DNA of 64,000 nucleotides from Orientallactaga sibirica. Lineage: Eukaryota; Chordata; Mammalia; Rodentia; Dipodidae. Shown here in pieces: positions 21,901 to 32,930 of this stretch. The notes under the pieces are model-generated. The model searched no databases, was not told where the DNA came from, and saw only the letters and a list, made by a program, of their open reading frames with translations. The DNA lies in contig JAEOAD010002231.1 of assembly GCA_036365145.1 (NCBI GenBank), positions 1,426,001-1,490,000 on the forward strand. The letters are read 5' to 3'. The translations under genes were made by a program, and so were the position numbers. The first letter of the stretch is position 1. Each line of letters begins with the position of its first letter.

Positions 21901-21902
21901 CA
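21852..21902. repeat. (CA)n microsatellite
   Basis: Near-perfect CA dinucleotide array, with the uninterrupted core at about 21873-21901. Confidence 0.95.
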
Positions 21903-22128
21903 CCCTTCATGTGTTTCATTTTCATGAATAAGCGTTTTGGTGTTTTGGAGTTGAGGCCTCTCCATGGATGAGGAGAGAGCTATGTAGTAGTTTTACTTAT
22001 GGAGAACATATCTGCGAGAGATTCCCCCTCTGGCTTTTTAAATTTTAATTGGGAGAGGAAGAATTTATTCACTTATTCAGTCAGTAAACATTTTTCAGTG
22101 GTTACTTATTTTTGTAAATCGTGTTAGT

Positions 22129-22326
22129 TTTAAATCTTTTTATTTATTTAAGAGAGAGAAAGACAGAGGCAGAGAATGGGTGCATCAAGGCCTTCAGCCA
22201 CTGCAAGTGAACTCCAGATGCATGCACCACCTTGTGCATCTGGCTTACGTGGGTCCTGGGGAATCGAACCTGGGTCCTTTGGCATTGCAGGCAAGTGCCT
22301 TAACTGCTAAGTCATCTCTCCAGCCC
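22129..22326 (-). repeat. B2-like tRNA-derived SINE
   Basis: Antisense full-length copy with a well-preserved body and B box (GGGAATCGAACCTGGGTCC). It faces the partial sense copy at 22385-22545. Confidence 0.94.
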
Positions 22327-22384
22327 AGTTTTAGTTTTATTGAGCTATTCACATACCAAATGCTTTTCCCATCTAAAGTGTTCA

Positions 22385-22545
22385 ATGTGGACTTACAAAG
22401 CCTGATGGTCTGGGTTCGACTCCCTAGTACTCATGTAAAGACAGGCGCACAAAGGGTTGTATGCATCTTGAGTTCATTTACAGTGTCAAGGGGCCATGGC
22501 ATGCTCCCCTCACACCCGGCTTGAACATAAGTAAATAAATACAGT
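22385..22545 (+). repeat. B2-like SINE, 5' truncated
   Basis: Sense copy lacking the first half of the tRNA head. B-box region GGGTTCGACTCCC and body GCATCTTGAGTTCATTTACA remain. Confidence 0.82.
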
Positions 22546-22562
22546 CTTTTTAAAAATAACAT

Positions 22563-22738
22563 AAAAGATCCAAGTTCGATTGTCTAGGACCCACATAAGC
22601 CAGATGCACAAGGGGGCGCATGCATCTGGAGTTTGTTTGCAATGGCTGGAGGCCCTGGCATGCCCATTCTCTCTCTTTCTTTTTCTCTCTGCCTCTTTCT
22701 CTCTCTCTTAAATAAATAAATAAAATATATTTTTTAAA
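22563..22738 (+). repeat. B2-like SINE, 5' truncated
   Basis: Sense copy beginning near the B box (AAGTTCGATTGTC), with an intact CT-rich tail and AAATAAATAAATAAAAT end. It is directly followed by a B1 inserted at its tail. Confidence 0.9.
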
Positions 22739-22752
22739 AAATAACATGTACA

Positions 22753-22897
22753 ACCAGGCATGGTGGCACACACCTTTAATCCCAGCACTTGGGTGGCAGA
22801 GATAGGAGGATTGCTATGAGTTCAAGCCAGCCAGAGACTACATAGTGAATTTCCAGGTCAGCCTGGGCTAGAGTGAAACCCTACCTCGAAAAAATAA
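22753..22897 (+). repeat. B1 SINE with 14-bp target-site duplication
   Basis: Complete sense B1. The 14-mer AAATAACATGTACA stands directly before (22739-22752) and after (22898-22911) the element, a perfect target-site duplication showing L1-type retrotransposition. Confidence 0.96.
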
Positions 22898-22911
22898 AAA
22901 TAACATGTACA

Positions 22912-23379
22912 GCATGTTGGTTTTTAGTAACCTCAGATCTGGGCAGTCATCAACAGTCACTGTTGCTCAGGTTCCTTGTGGGCGGCTCAGATCCATGTGG
23001 GGCAGGTGCAGCCCGCTATGGGCAGAGGCTCTGTCACTCTGGTGTAGACCAGCTAAGTGACACGACTTGAGGTGTTGCCTCACACTAACCTCAGGGTATG
23101 TCCTGCTCATCCTTCCTGTGGCCCTGGCTTCTAGCAGCTGTGTGGGAACACTGTTGCCTTCCATGCCCCTGGATGAAATGTCTCTTCTCAGGTGTGTGCT
23201 TGCTGTTTTCAACCCCAAATGCACTGTGTGTGCGAGCCGTGAGACTGCTTGTGGAGCATCTCCTGTGCTGGCTGTGACAGTATTTAATCTCTCATGGGCA
23301 TGTTGAAAATTGGGAATGATGCAATTCTTCTTTTCTAGACCTACACAGTCTCTTCTATATCCCAGACTGACATAATTTC
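22912..23379 (+). other. Intronic sequence without recognised elements
   Basis: Start of the region free of B1 and B2-like SINEs. CpG-poor unique sequence; nothing recognised. Confidence 0.45.
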
Positions 23380-23865
23380 ATTGTTTTTATAAAAATATAT
23401 TAAATGTAAGATAATGAGTTTCAGTACATTTTCATACGTGGATGCAGCATACCTAATCATAATCACCTCGTCACTATCTTGTTTCCCTCCGCCTCTCCCC
23501 CCAACTAGTCCACCGTCTGTTTTCATGTCTTTTTTTTTTAAAATCTAGATTCTATACATAAGAGACAATATGAGATCTTTATGACTGCAGCTTATTTAGT
23601 TTAACGAGACCTGTAGTCCATCTATTTTCTTGCAAGTGATATCATTTCATTCTTTGTGGCTAGATACTATTCCTTGTACGTATGTTCCACACTTTCTTTA
23701 TCCATGTATCCATTGGTGGCACACCTCCTAGGCTCATTCCATGCCTTGGCTATTGTGAATCACTCTGTGGTATGCTGCCTCTGCTCGGTATGGGTATATA
23801 CCAAGGAGTGGTATAGCTGGATCATATGGTAGTTCTATTTGGAGTGTTTTATTCTTGACTTAGTC
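23380..23865 (-). mobile_element. L1 LINE 3'-end fragment
   Basis: Read on the minus strand, 23640-23850 follows the well-known end of L1 ORF2: phrases equivalent to 'ATATACC... AGCAATACC', 'TATTCACAATAGCC', 'AATGGATACATGGATAAAG' and 'ATAGTATCTAGCC'. The left part resembles L1 3' sequence and is less certain. The fragment is short, diverged and cannot encode reverse transcriptase. Confidence 0.72.
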
Positions 23866-26330
23866 TTGTGGGTCCTGATGACAGAACCCAGTCCCCAGAG
23901 GGACCTGCTTGATACAGTGGCTTGTCAGTAGCCTGAAGAAGACCAGAGGGCGGGGAAATCACCTCGAAAAAGAAACACTGCTTCTTTACAGAAACTTGCG
24001 ACCAGCCTTTTTCTTCACTGAAGAAATAGCCAAAGGAAATGGGCTTAAATTGTTGTAAAAATTTAGGCTGGGAGAATTACTTCAGAGAGAAGGATTAATT
24101 AATAAACACTGGAGTCGTTTATCAAAGGCAAGCATAGAACCTGATTATCTAAAGGTTTTACGAATAAATGCTTATTTGTCTGGAGCAATTGAAACTCCTC
24201 ACCTGGAGGAATCCCAGACCTGGGACTGTGTCTCCTGCTCACTCCCGCCCCAGCCCCAGCCTACCTCCCCACCCCTCTTCTTAGAGGCGGGCTTATTTTC
24301 TTTGCAGGAAGCAGCACACAAACCCTCCAGGTCCTTCAAGAGATTTATATTCATTCCTGAAGAGGAAAATAAATAGGCTAGTATATAGATGATACTAAAT
24401 AACGAGTCTCACGTGTGCTGTTGCCATGACGTCACCTTGGTTTTCAATCATGGCAGTTTTTGCTGAGAGGCAGTCTCGAGTGAGTGTGTGGCTCCCACAG
24501 CTACTGAGGCCACGGAAGGCCTTGTGCTTCCAGCCTGTCTCTGCTCAGCCACTCCAGTGTTTCTCTCAGGGTTGCAGGCGAGCACATGTGTTGCCTTCTC
24601 ACACACTGTTCAGGTGTCTCAAATCCAAAATTGAGGTTTCTCTAAGGAGAGCCTTAGAGAATGTTGGGCCTTTGGGGGGGGGGCGGCGGGGGAATTTTAG
24701 GGAAAGCTGACCCCTTAATTGTGAGCAAAGCAAGAAGTCAGGCTCAGCTCACTGGCTGTTGACGTTGGTGAGGTGTCTGTGAGAAGCCTGGAAGGTTCCC
24801 AGTGGCCAGCCTGCTTGTTACTTTGCTGCATAAAGCTAATGATAGAATCATGAAAGAGTGACTTCTGCTGATAACCTGAAATGAGATTAGGGCCCTAGGA
24901 TGCAGAAAAGGCAATGAGCTTATTAGGAAAGCAACCTGGAAAAAAAAAAAAAAACAAACAATTTAATGACACTGGGACTTAGTTCTGGCATTTTCTGAAG
25001 ACAGCAAAAATTAAGGAAAGATGGCATTTTTCCAAAACAAAAAGATCTAGACTGTGAAACATTATGATTCACGTATTCTTGCTGAATTTTGTTCTAATAA
25101 TTTTAAATTCATGCAACTGCACATTTCCTGTAAAGCAGAACACACAAAATGCAAATGTCCAGTGAAACAAACATGAAATTGTAGCCCAATAAACTGAGGT
25201 AGGCAAGCTGTTCAAAGTGTTTTCTAACTTAGCACAGTTTCAGGCAGATTTTTCAAAGAAAATTTACAGTTGGATACCTTACAGCCAGGTCTGTTAATTC
25301 AGAATCCTATCAAACAAAGGCAGCTTTTGTTCACCAATTACTTGAACCAAGAGTTTTTGTGCACAATGAAGGAAGGCAGTTATTTCAGCCATTTTTTTCT
25401 ATGTCAGTAAGTTTTAGAACTTTGTAGACTTGGGAAAATAAAACACTGATGGCACCCTGGCTGCTGTTTACATAAGCAATATCAGAAGGGAACTTTATTA
25501 TATGAGATGCAATTAATTATATAAATTCCTTTCTGATTTCTTTCTCCCTCTGTTTTCATGCTAAAGCTTTGTCATTTCATTACATTGGAATTCTCTGAAT
25601 TGAGCTAGGTCTATTAATTGGAACAGATATTTTCCAAAGCATCAATTTAAATATTGGAATTGCAACATCAGAGGGTTGTGTTCTTAGGGAGTGGAGATGA
25701 CTAGACATAAGTAATGCTATATTCAATACTAGAGATAAAGTATAATGATTGCTGCATAACTTGCTTGTGCTTTGTGTTGATTTTAAGTGCAGTAATGGGT
25801 CAGGTCTGCAATACACCTAGTAACAGAGCCCCCGAATGCCCTATCTCTTAAAAAAATAAGAAATTGGTTCACTCATTTTTTTTTTAAATTTTAAGACATG
25901 GTAGAATTTTAGTATTGCTATATTTTGGTTATTATTGTGTTTTTAAATTTTTTTCGTCATGTTTGGTGGCTTCACCTCTTGACTGGTGTTAAGGTGTGGT
26001 CCTAGCAGACTGATTTGTGTCACTGTATCTGGAACTAGAAATGACTTTTGACTTTTCTGTTCTCCTGTTAATATCATGCATTTGCAATTCCCCAGAGAAA
26101 CCTGAGGTTTCTTCAAATGCGTATCTCAGCTCTGCTGGGTTGATTGAAAGGGAGCAGAGGAGGGGGAGGGGCGGGTGCTAAGCAGCTGCCCAGTTTCACC
26201 TTGCATCAGGTGTCTGCAAAGTCTTCCGTCCCTACACACGTGAGAGTCCCTTTCCCAATTGGAATCACTTACCCCATCATTTTCATTTTACCCTTTTGGC
26301 TTGAAAAAGTGTGTATTTAGCCATCAGTTC
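23866..26330 (+). other. LEF1: SINE-free intronic block, part 1
   Basis: Unique sequence with no recognisable rodent SINE. It contains ATCAAAGG (24121-24128), the reverse form of a strong TCF/LEF site, a G-rich run at 24672-24691 and a CACC/GGGG-rich stretch at 26151-26178. Candidate regulatory DNA by absence of insertions only; no ORF of note. Confidence 0.5.
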
Positions 26331-26715
26331 ATTTTGTGTGGTCTGAGTTATAAAACGCCCCTGCTGGCTTTTCCATATGAAAAACATGTTTTTCATTTGT
26401 GGGAACTTATATAATTTTTTTTCCTAGGCTTTCTTTTGTGCTGCTTTAAATTAAAAGCAAATGTATTTCCCTCCCCTTCATTCTTGCTTCCCCACCCCCA
26501 TCTTTGCATGTTCCAATTACAGAGTTGTGAAAATAAGTCATCTTTCGGCTTTTGTTACTTTAAAACAGCTATCGGTGATGTCAGAGTCAATACTAAAAGC
26601 ATTAAGAATGCTGGCAGAATGTAATGCAGCTGCAATCCAACATGATGCTGGAAATGGGGTTGAGAGCATAAAGGCTTTCCATATTCCCAGGGCGCACAAC
26701 TGCTTGCGGCCTTGG

Positions 26716-26733
26716 CTTTGATCTCTTCAAAGG
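26716..26733. promoter_or_regulatory. Inverted pair of TCF/LEF motifs
   Basis: CTTTGATC (26716-26723) is followed after three bases by TTCAAAGG (reverse CCTTTGAA), forming the imperfect palindrome CTTTGA-N5-TCAAAG. Both halves fit the CTTTGWW consensus. Confidence 0.45.
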
Positions 26734-27414
26734 CTGCTGCCTCCTCCTAGATGGAGAGACTTGGCTGCCACTCGCTTGCATTGAAAAAAGGCAGAGGTCT
26801 CTATTCAGGCAGAAATCAATCACTGTGCAGAAACAATTATGTGTAATTCAACCATCATGAAAACAGGACGAGATTACGGGTTTGTTACCTGAGTGACTGT
26901 GTGGAGACGGGGAGCAGAGAACACTGGAGTCCCGCTGACATGCCACATCTCGATGACAATTATAGACATATGAATGATGTGGCAGGCGGGGGAGGCACGA
27001 TGACAAATGCTGGTCACGCTGTCCAGCAGAGCAGAAAATGAGGTTACAATTGGGAGATAATGTTTGCATATGTAACCATATTTCAGCAAGCTGAACAACT
27101 TCAGGGAATAGACCCTCAAAAATTCTTGTGGCTATCTGTGTGTATCTATATGTGTCCTGGCATGTGACTTTAATATTAAGTGAAGAAAGACCAAAATGAT
27201 CCAGATAATTTAAGGATTATATTGGAAGATAGAAAGAAACCTTAACTTTGGGTTATTACATTCGCTCATTTGGAGTATATACTGCCAACCCAGGATTCCA
27301 AAAGCACCACCAAGTTTCTAGCCTAATGTATGTGGGTCTGTCTTCACAGATCTTCTGGTTCACGAATAAAATATCTTTTCTGAGTCTGTTAGTCTGTCTC
27401 TCAGAAGCGTTAGA

Positions 27415-27493
27415 TTTTTTTTTTTTTTTTTTTTCATCTTGATTTAAGCCCTTAGGGGAAATGCTTTTTTTTTTTTTTTTTTTTTTTTTTTTT
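27415..27493. repeat. Two long poly-T tracts
   Basis: T runs of about 20 (27415-27434) and 30 (27464-27493) bases separated by unique DNA. The ORFs reported through them (Phe or Lys runs) are artefacts. Confidence 0.9.
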
Positions 27494-28331
27494 GTCAGTT
27501 GTACCATCTTCCCTTGTTTGCAAAGCACCTTTTTGTTGCTAAGATAACCGCCTTGCGAGGTAGGGAAGTTTCCTTTCATTGTGCCTAAATGCAAGGCCAT
27601 TTATCTCCATAGGAAATAACTTTTTACTTTAAGCATGGGTGTATTTAATCTCACAGACCTGGCATGGGAAGCTGTCAAGGCATTTATTTTTATTTTAACT
27701 TGCTCTTGACACCTAACAAAGGCGTAGGAGTAACCTCGCACTTGGCTAGCTAGCCGAGGGGTGGTGGTGGTGCGCAAAATAAGATGAAAACCTAGATGGC
27801 TGATTATCAACCGAGCATTGCTGCTGCTCAGTTTGATACCCAGGCCCTGGGTTTACCTTTTATGCTGCTCCAGCTTAGACATCAGAGGCGTGAGAGCTGC
27901 TTTGAGTTACAGATCTTCAAACAATAAGTCAAAACAAAAAATCAATCCCCTCCAGTCCCTGGGTGCAGTTATCGAAAGATAAAAGAGAAAAATAAAGTTA
28001 TGCTAAAGCAGATAGAGAAAAGGAGCAGATATGCCAAGGAAACACGGAGGACAAGTGCAGAGTCGAAGTAGGCCTCGTGTGAGCCAACATCAATGAATTT
28101 TTATCTTATCAAAAAGTTTTAGGGTTGCCAGTTCTTTTCAAACTGGATCCAGTTCGCTCCAGGGCTGCTTGGAGCGTTGGCTTCAATAAAGTTGCTTCCC
28201 CCTCCCTCTTAAATATAACCACCTAGGAATTAGATTGCATTGCACTCAAGGTATAAAACTTGCCACAGACTTCAACAGCAAATTAGAGGTTTTGATAATC
28301 CTTTGGCATTCTGAATATAAATTCAGAGGGG

Positions 28332-28332
28332 A

Positions 28333-28361
<29 letters not shown>
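28332..28361. repeat. (TG)n microsatellite
   Basis: Fifteen GT/TG units flanked by unique DNA. Confidence 0.95.
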
Positions 28362-28363
<2 letters not shown>

Positions 28364-29844
28364 ATGTTTGTTGAAAGCTGAGATTTACATGAAAAGTAAA
28401 GCAAATCTCTGTAGTGTGTGTGCTTTCTCTGAGCCAAATCTCTCAGAGCTGGAAAGCCCCATGCATTCTTCTGGAAGTAAGAAATCTGTGCTTCCCTTCT
28501 GTGTCTATGGGTAATGTTAGATATTTCCAGAGATTAACTCTCTAAAGCACTTTGGCCAGTATTTTGATATATGAGCCAGTATGTATTTTGATGAGTCAAA
28601 GATATAGTTATTAAAAGTCATACTTTACATAAATTTTTTTTTGCTTAATCACTTTTTTTAAGCTAAGTTACATCTTGGTCCTAGCCACCCCCAGGGTTAC
28701 GGATGGACCCCAGGCTCCATTCTCATTCTCCTCACTGAAGAGCAATGCTCTAGCTTCCATGGGCACGACCAGGGTGGATCACTGGCTCCATATCCATCTC
28801 TAGCCACCAACTAGCCCAGCCGGTGTGATCTCCTGGACATGGTGGCCCTTGACAACCTTTCAGGATTTCAGTTCCAGATTTGACGGGAGAAAAGGAAGTG
28901 AGCCTGGCAGTGCAGAGCTAGACAGCTGCTATTTAAGGAAACACGTTCTATATATAAACTATAGTTAATCATTTGAGTAAAACCATCATAACTTTCATTT
29001 GCATAGTCCAGATGACTCACTGTTTTGAAAAGTAAATAAACTCAAGTGGAAAACAACCACACACTGCTGGTTGCAACTTGTATTTCCTACTGTACTGTAG
29101 GGTAAAAGAGCAGAAAAATGGTGAGCCATTGTTTTTACCCTATTAATGCATGTGCTTTCCTGCAAGCACTGAAGCTTAGCCTCATGGGTGGCAGACCTGT
29201 GAGGAGCAGTGGGATGGAGGTTCTCTCCACTTTCCATTTTCTCACGGGGAAGCTGTGCTAGGGGGGTAGGGGAGCTCGGGCTGTATTTTTAGGTCTTTGT
29301 CCTCCAACTCTCCTTCAGGCTGGGTTCAGCTAGCATTTCCACGCTGGTCTCTCTGCACCATTTCCTATCCTTAATCCCTTCTTGTTATCCTTCCAGGCTG
29401 CTCACAGGATGTTGTTGTAAGTGGCTTCATGTTGACATGCAAGGAAGGAAGTGGGTCAAGGTGGTGTGCTGGGCACATAGGTACAATGCTTCAGCAAGCA
29501 CCCTTCTGTCCCTGGTGGAAGCACCTTTGAATTCCTAACACTTTCAGTCTCAAATTCGGAAGGCTTTTACTCATATACCGAAAGCAGCAACTTCAAGGGG
29601 TTGGATGAATAGGGGATAGCTAGCTTCTGTAACTTTAGTGAGGCCCCCCCCCCCCCAGCCTTCTCCAATAAAGACTGCTAGGTAAAATAAGTCTTCAAGG
29701 TACAACACCTGCTCTCTTGTGCCAGCCAAATTGCTGTTCTTTTATGTCAGAGTGCACAGGGGAGGTGCAGTCAGGCATACCCACCTGTGTGTATGCACGT
29801 GCATGTGCTTGTGTGTATATGTAGGCTTTTACATTTAATGCAGT
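28362..29844 (+). other. LEF1: SINE-free intronic block, part 2
   Basis: Unique sequence without recognised repeats apart from a 14-base C run at 29643-29656. The stretch 28690-28880 is locally GC-rich, but I find no open frame or known family in it. Confidence 0.45.
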
Positions 29845-30050
29845 ATTTAAAAGCTCATGAGTCAGACTGCCTGTGCTCAAATCCCAGCTCCACCCCTGCT
29901 AAATGGCCTTGGAGCCTTATGCAAACTTTCTAATCCTGTTTTCTTATCTGTATAATGGGAGTCATGGTAGTAGCTACACATTCGCTTTGTAAGGTGGAGA
30001 TTTAGGTGATGCAAATGCAACATATACTCAGACACTGGTGTGCCAGCTCT
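29845..30050 (+). repeat. MIR element
   Basis: Sense MIR: GTCAGACTGCCTGTGCTCAA, CCCAGCTCCACC, then CTAATCCTGTTTTCTTATC and TGTATAATGGGAGTCATGG. One of the better preserved MIRs in the window. Confidence 0.82.
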
Positions 30051-30269
30051 CCTTGTTGTCGGAAAAGACCGGTCTGTTTGACACAATTAAAACTGTTCTT
30101 GTTTGTTTCTTGGTTTGTTTTTGCTTTTGATTACTGGCTTATTTTGAGATATACCATCTCATTTATTTATGCATGCTTGATATTTGAATTTTCACATTGG
30201 ACTCATTCCTAGATTAGAGCTCATGGTGAGGAGAGATGTGCTGAGACCACATGTTTCATCTAAACCTCT

Positions 30270-30476
30270 AAAATATTTTATTTATTTATAAAAGAAACAA
30301 GAGAGAGATAAAGAGAATGGGTACAGACATGTCAGGGGCTCTTGCCACTTCAAATGAACTCTGGATATATATACTACTTTGTGCATCTGGTTTATATAGG
30401 TACTAGAGAATTGAACCTGAGCCAACAGGCTTTATAAGCAAGTGCCTTTAATTGCTGAGCCATCTCCCCATCCCCC
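30270..30476 (-). repeat. B2-like tRNA-derived SINE
   Basis: Antisense copy, the first rodent SINE after the SINE-free block. The body is diverged (CACTTCAAATGAACTCTGG) and the head ends GCTGAGCCATCTCCCCATCCC. Confidence 0.9.
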
Positions 30477-30574
30477 TAAGCCTGCATTTCTACTGAAGAA
30501 CTAAAATCAGATATTGTGGTGGTAGTCCTAAGAAGTGCATGGTCATGGGAGCAACTGTAGGTCTAATATTTTTA

Positions 30575-30786
30575 AAATACTTTTTTATTTGTCCATGCAT
30601 GGGTGTATGTGTGTGTTATGTGTACACGCATGTGTGTGCAGACACGTGCATGTGCCAGGGTCCCTTGCTACCAGATGCATGTATCATTTTGTGGGCCAGG
30701 CTTTATATGGATGCTAGGGAATTGCCCCGAGACTGACAGGCATTGCAAGTAAGTGCCTTTAACCAATAAGCCATCTTCCCCAGCTC
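30575..30786 (-). repeat. B2-like SINE, diverged, with GTGT-rich tail side
   Basis: The antisense head (AAGCCATCTTCCCCAGC) and body (CCAGATGCATGTATCATTTTG) are clear. The GA-rich part is replaced by a TGTG/CATG alternating stretch at 30595-30655. Confidence 0.82.
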
Positions 30787-30868
30787 TGTATGTCTAATAA
30801 TTTGTTAAACTCTTAGGTTTCAGTCATTTGGAATCAACGGAAGCCTATATTCTTCCTATCCCCTTTTT

Positions 30869-31014
30869 TGGGTGAGGATCATGCAAACAGGGTCTCATGT
30901 AGCCCAGCCTAGCCTGGAACTCACTATGTATCAGAAGCTTGCCTTGAACTTCTGATTCTCCTGCCTCCACCTTCCAGGTACTAGTATTATAGGCATGTGC
31001 CACCACACCCAGCC
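30869..31014 (-). repeat. Old B1 SINE
   Basis: Antisense B1-like sequence (CAGGGTCTCATGTAGCCCAG ... GGCATGTGCCACCACACCC) with the older 'GTAGCCCAGCCTAGCCTGG' form. Confidence 0.82.
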
Positions 31015-32026
31015 TTTTAATATACCAAGGAAAATTAGTTATCTCTTTCAATGGAAAAAGTTTAAAAATTATACAAGTATTATATTTTGGCATATGTTAT
31101 AGAATATATTCTATAGGATATTATTAAGTTTCATTGCAAAATATGCATATGTAATTCACTAGCATTTGGAATGGTTTAAAGGAAAACCATATTCAAATAT
31201 TTTTAATCAAAAATAAAATATGAGTAAAGGGGCATCCAGGGATCTGGGTGGATGTGACAGGCAGGAGTAAGGTCAATAGGTTATTATAGTCCTGTGGGAT
31301 AACACCCAAGTGTGCACTGAAGAGTGACTCCCTTTCTGTCAGTGGACCCAGCTCTCCCCCCACCCCAAACACCCACTCAGCTCAGCTGTAGCACTGAAGC
31401 GTCACAGCATCAGGGGCTCCTCTGCTTTAGGGCATTTTCACAACAAATGCCAAACTGAAAATCTAAGTTGCAGGTTAAAGATAGCATTATGCTAGTTACA
31501 TTACTTTTGATCTTCTTTTTAAATAACTAGCTTTCATGATTTACATTGTTTTGTAAAACCTGTTGAAAATAACTATTTTGAAAATCTTTTATTTTCCTTT
31601 TTAGCTTCAAAATCTTATACTGTTTGAAGAATAATTACAATTATTTAGGGGAGGAGCATCAACAGATATTTTAATTAATGGAAATTAAAGTCAACTCTAA
31701 AATACTTAAAATAAGGAAAAAGGCTGACTTTTGACAAAATCAGAGGGAACTTAGTGTAAGTTAAGTATCCTTACTTATAGCCAACCTTAGACAAATCTTC
31801 AGAACTTTAAAGAAAGAGTCAGAATGTTTTTTGGTAACTATTTTTCACTGACCACATACCTATATAGTAACTTTGTAAAAATAATTGGAAGTTAGTTCCT
31901 TTTACCCTTGCATATTTGAAGTTAGACCATTATTTTTAAAATCTTACAAATATAGGATGATAAATAATCACAAATATTTATGTTTCTAATAAAAAAAACC
32001 TTATTGGAGGACAAATGACCCTAACT
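31015..32026 (+). other. Intronic sequence without recognised elements
   Basis: AT-rich unique sequence. No repeat family recognised and no ORF of interest. Confidence 0.45.
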
Positions 32027-32222
32027 TATTTTTTTAAGAATTTATTTCTATTTATTTTAGAGAGAGAAAGAGGCAAATAGAAAGAGAATGGATGGCCAGG
32101 CATGGTGGCACACACCTTTAATCCCAGCACTTGGGAGGCAGAGGAAGGAGGATCACCATGAGTTCGAGACCACCCTGAGAATACAAAGTGAATTCCAGCT
32201 CAGCCTGGTCTAGTGTGAGACC

Positions 32223-32266
<44 letters not shown>

Positions 32267-32444
32267 AAGAAAGAAAGGAAGAAAGAAAGAAAGAATGGAT
32301 GCACCAGAGCCTCTAGCCACTGCAAACAAACTCTAGAAGCATGTGCCACCTTGTGCATCTGGCTTTATGTGGGTACTGGGGAATCAAACCTGGGTCCTTT
32401 GGCTTTTTAGGTAAAGGCCTTAACCGCTAAACCATCTCTCTAGT
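32027..32444 (-). repeat. B2-like SINE split by a nested B1
   Basis: The antisense B2-like copy has its tail/GA part at 32027-32094 and its body plus head at 32302-32444. A B1 interrupts it just before the body. The two halves join at the duplicated AGAATGGATG. Confidence 0.94.
32095..32291 (+). repeat. Nested B1 SINE with 41-base poly-A and target-site duplication
   Basis: A sense B1 (GCCAGGCATGGTGGCACACA ... TCTAGTGTGAGACCC) is followed by 41 uninterrupted A residues (32224-32264) and a GAAA-rich extension. AGAATGGATG flanks it at 32085-32094 and 32292-32301. The long pure A tail suggests a comparatively recent insertion. Confidence 0.95.
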
Positions 32445-32559
32445 CTGACCCTAACTTATTTAACTTAATAATTTGTGCACTTGAATTAAGTAGCATACAG
32501 TGTACCATGTGTGAACCATGATTCTAGTGCTAGAATTGCCAGACCCTGGATAGGCAGTG

Positions 32560-32930
32560 TGGTAGTTTGAATAGATGGCCCCCAATATATTCAGTGTTTT
32601 ATTAGTTTATAGTTTGCATCTGCAGCCACCTTGCTGGAGGCACTGTCACTGGGCGGATCTTAAGGTGTAGTGGTGGGTTTAGGATTCCATTGTAAAGTGT
32701 AAGTGTGTAAGTGTGCCTAGTTGGAGTTCCTGAGGTATGCTGTGACCTTCGGCTGTGGTTTTCTCTCTCTCTTGCCTGGTCCTGTAAGAGCAGGCCAGCT
32801 TCTTCTGCCACTGTGGAACTTCTCCTGGATTGTAAGCTTCAATAAATAATATCCCTTCCTCCATAACTGTGTCTGGTCTGGAAGTTCATCTCAGCGAACC
32901 TGAAGCTGTCTGTTACAGGCAGACTTCCAG
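32560..32930. repeat. Medium-reiteration rodent repeat, URR1-like (possible hAT derivative)
   Basis: It starts with GTGGTAGTTTGAATAGATGG and CCCCCAATA, and contains CTTGCTGGAGGCACTGTCAC, CTGTGGAACTTC and GTAAGCTTCAATAAATAATA. This order matches a well-known rodent non-coding repeat that I remember as URR1; the name is uncertain. No transposase is encoded. Confidence 0.55.

Larger units (their letters stand above)
26331..28350 (+). promoter_or_regulatory. LEF1: Candidate intronic enhancer region of LEF1 (SINE-free block, core)
   Basis: This unique tract has clustered motifs. There is an inverted TCF/LEF pair at 26716-26733, homeodomain-type AATTATGTGTAATT (26834-26847) with GAGATTACG nearby, and several AT-rich blocks that look like non-coding developmental sequence. 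It contains two poly-T tracts (27415-27434 and 27464-27493) and a TG microsatellite at its right end, but no SINE. The enhancer role is inference from the lack of insertions and from motif content. Confidence 0.4.

Noticed and set aside
27256..27600. ORF with long Lys/Ser runs
   Set aside because: It arises from two poly-T tracts read in reverse; no protein.
28660..28880. Possible processed pseudogene (locally GC-rich, unlike its surroundings)
   Set aside because: No open frame, poly-A tail or target duplication was seen, and no protein is recognisable in any frame.
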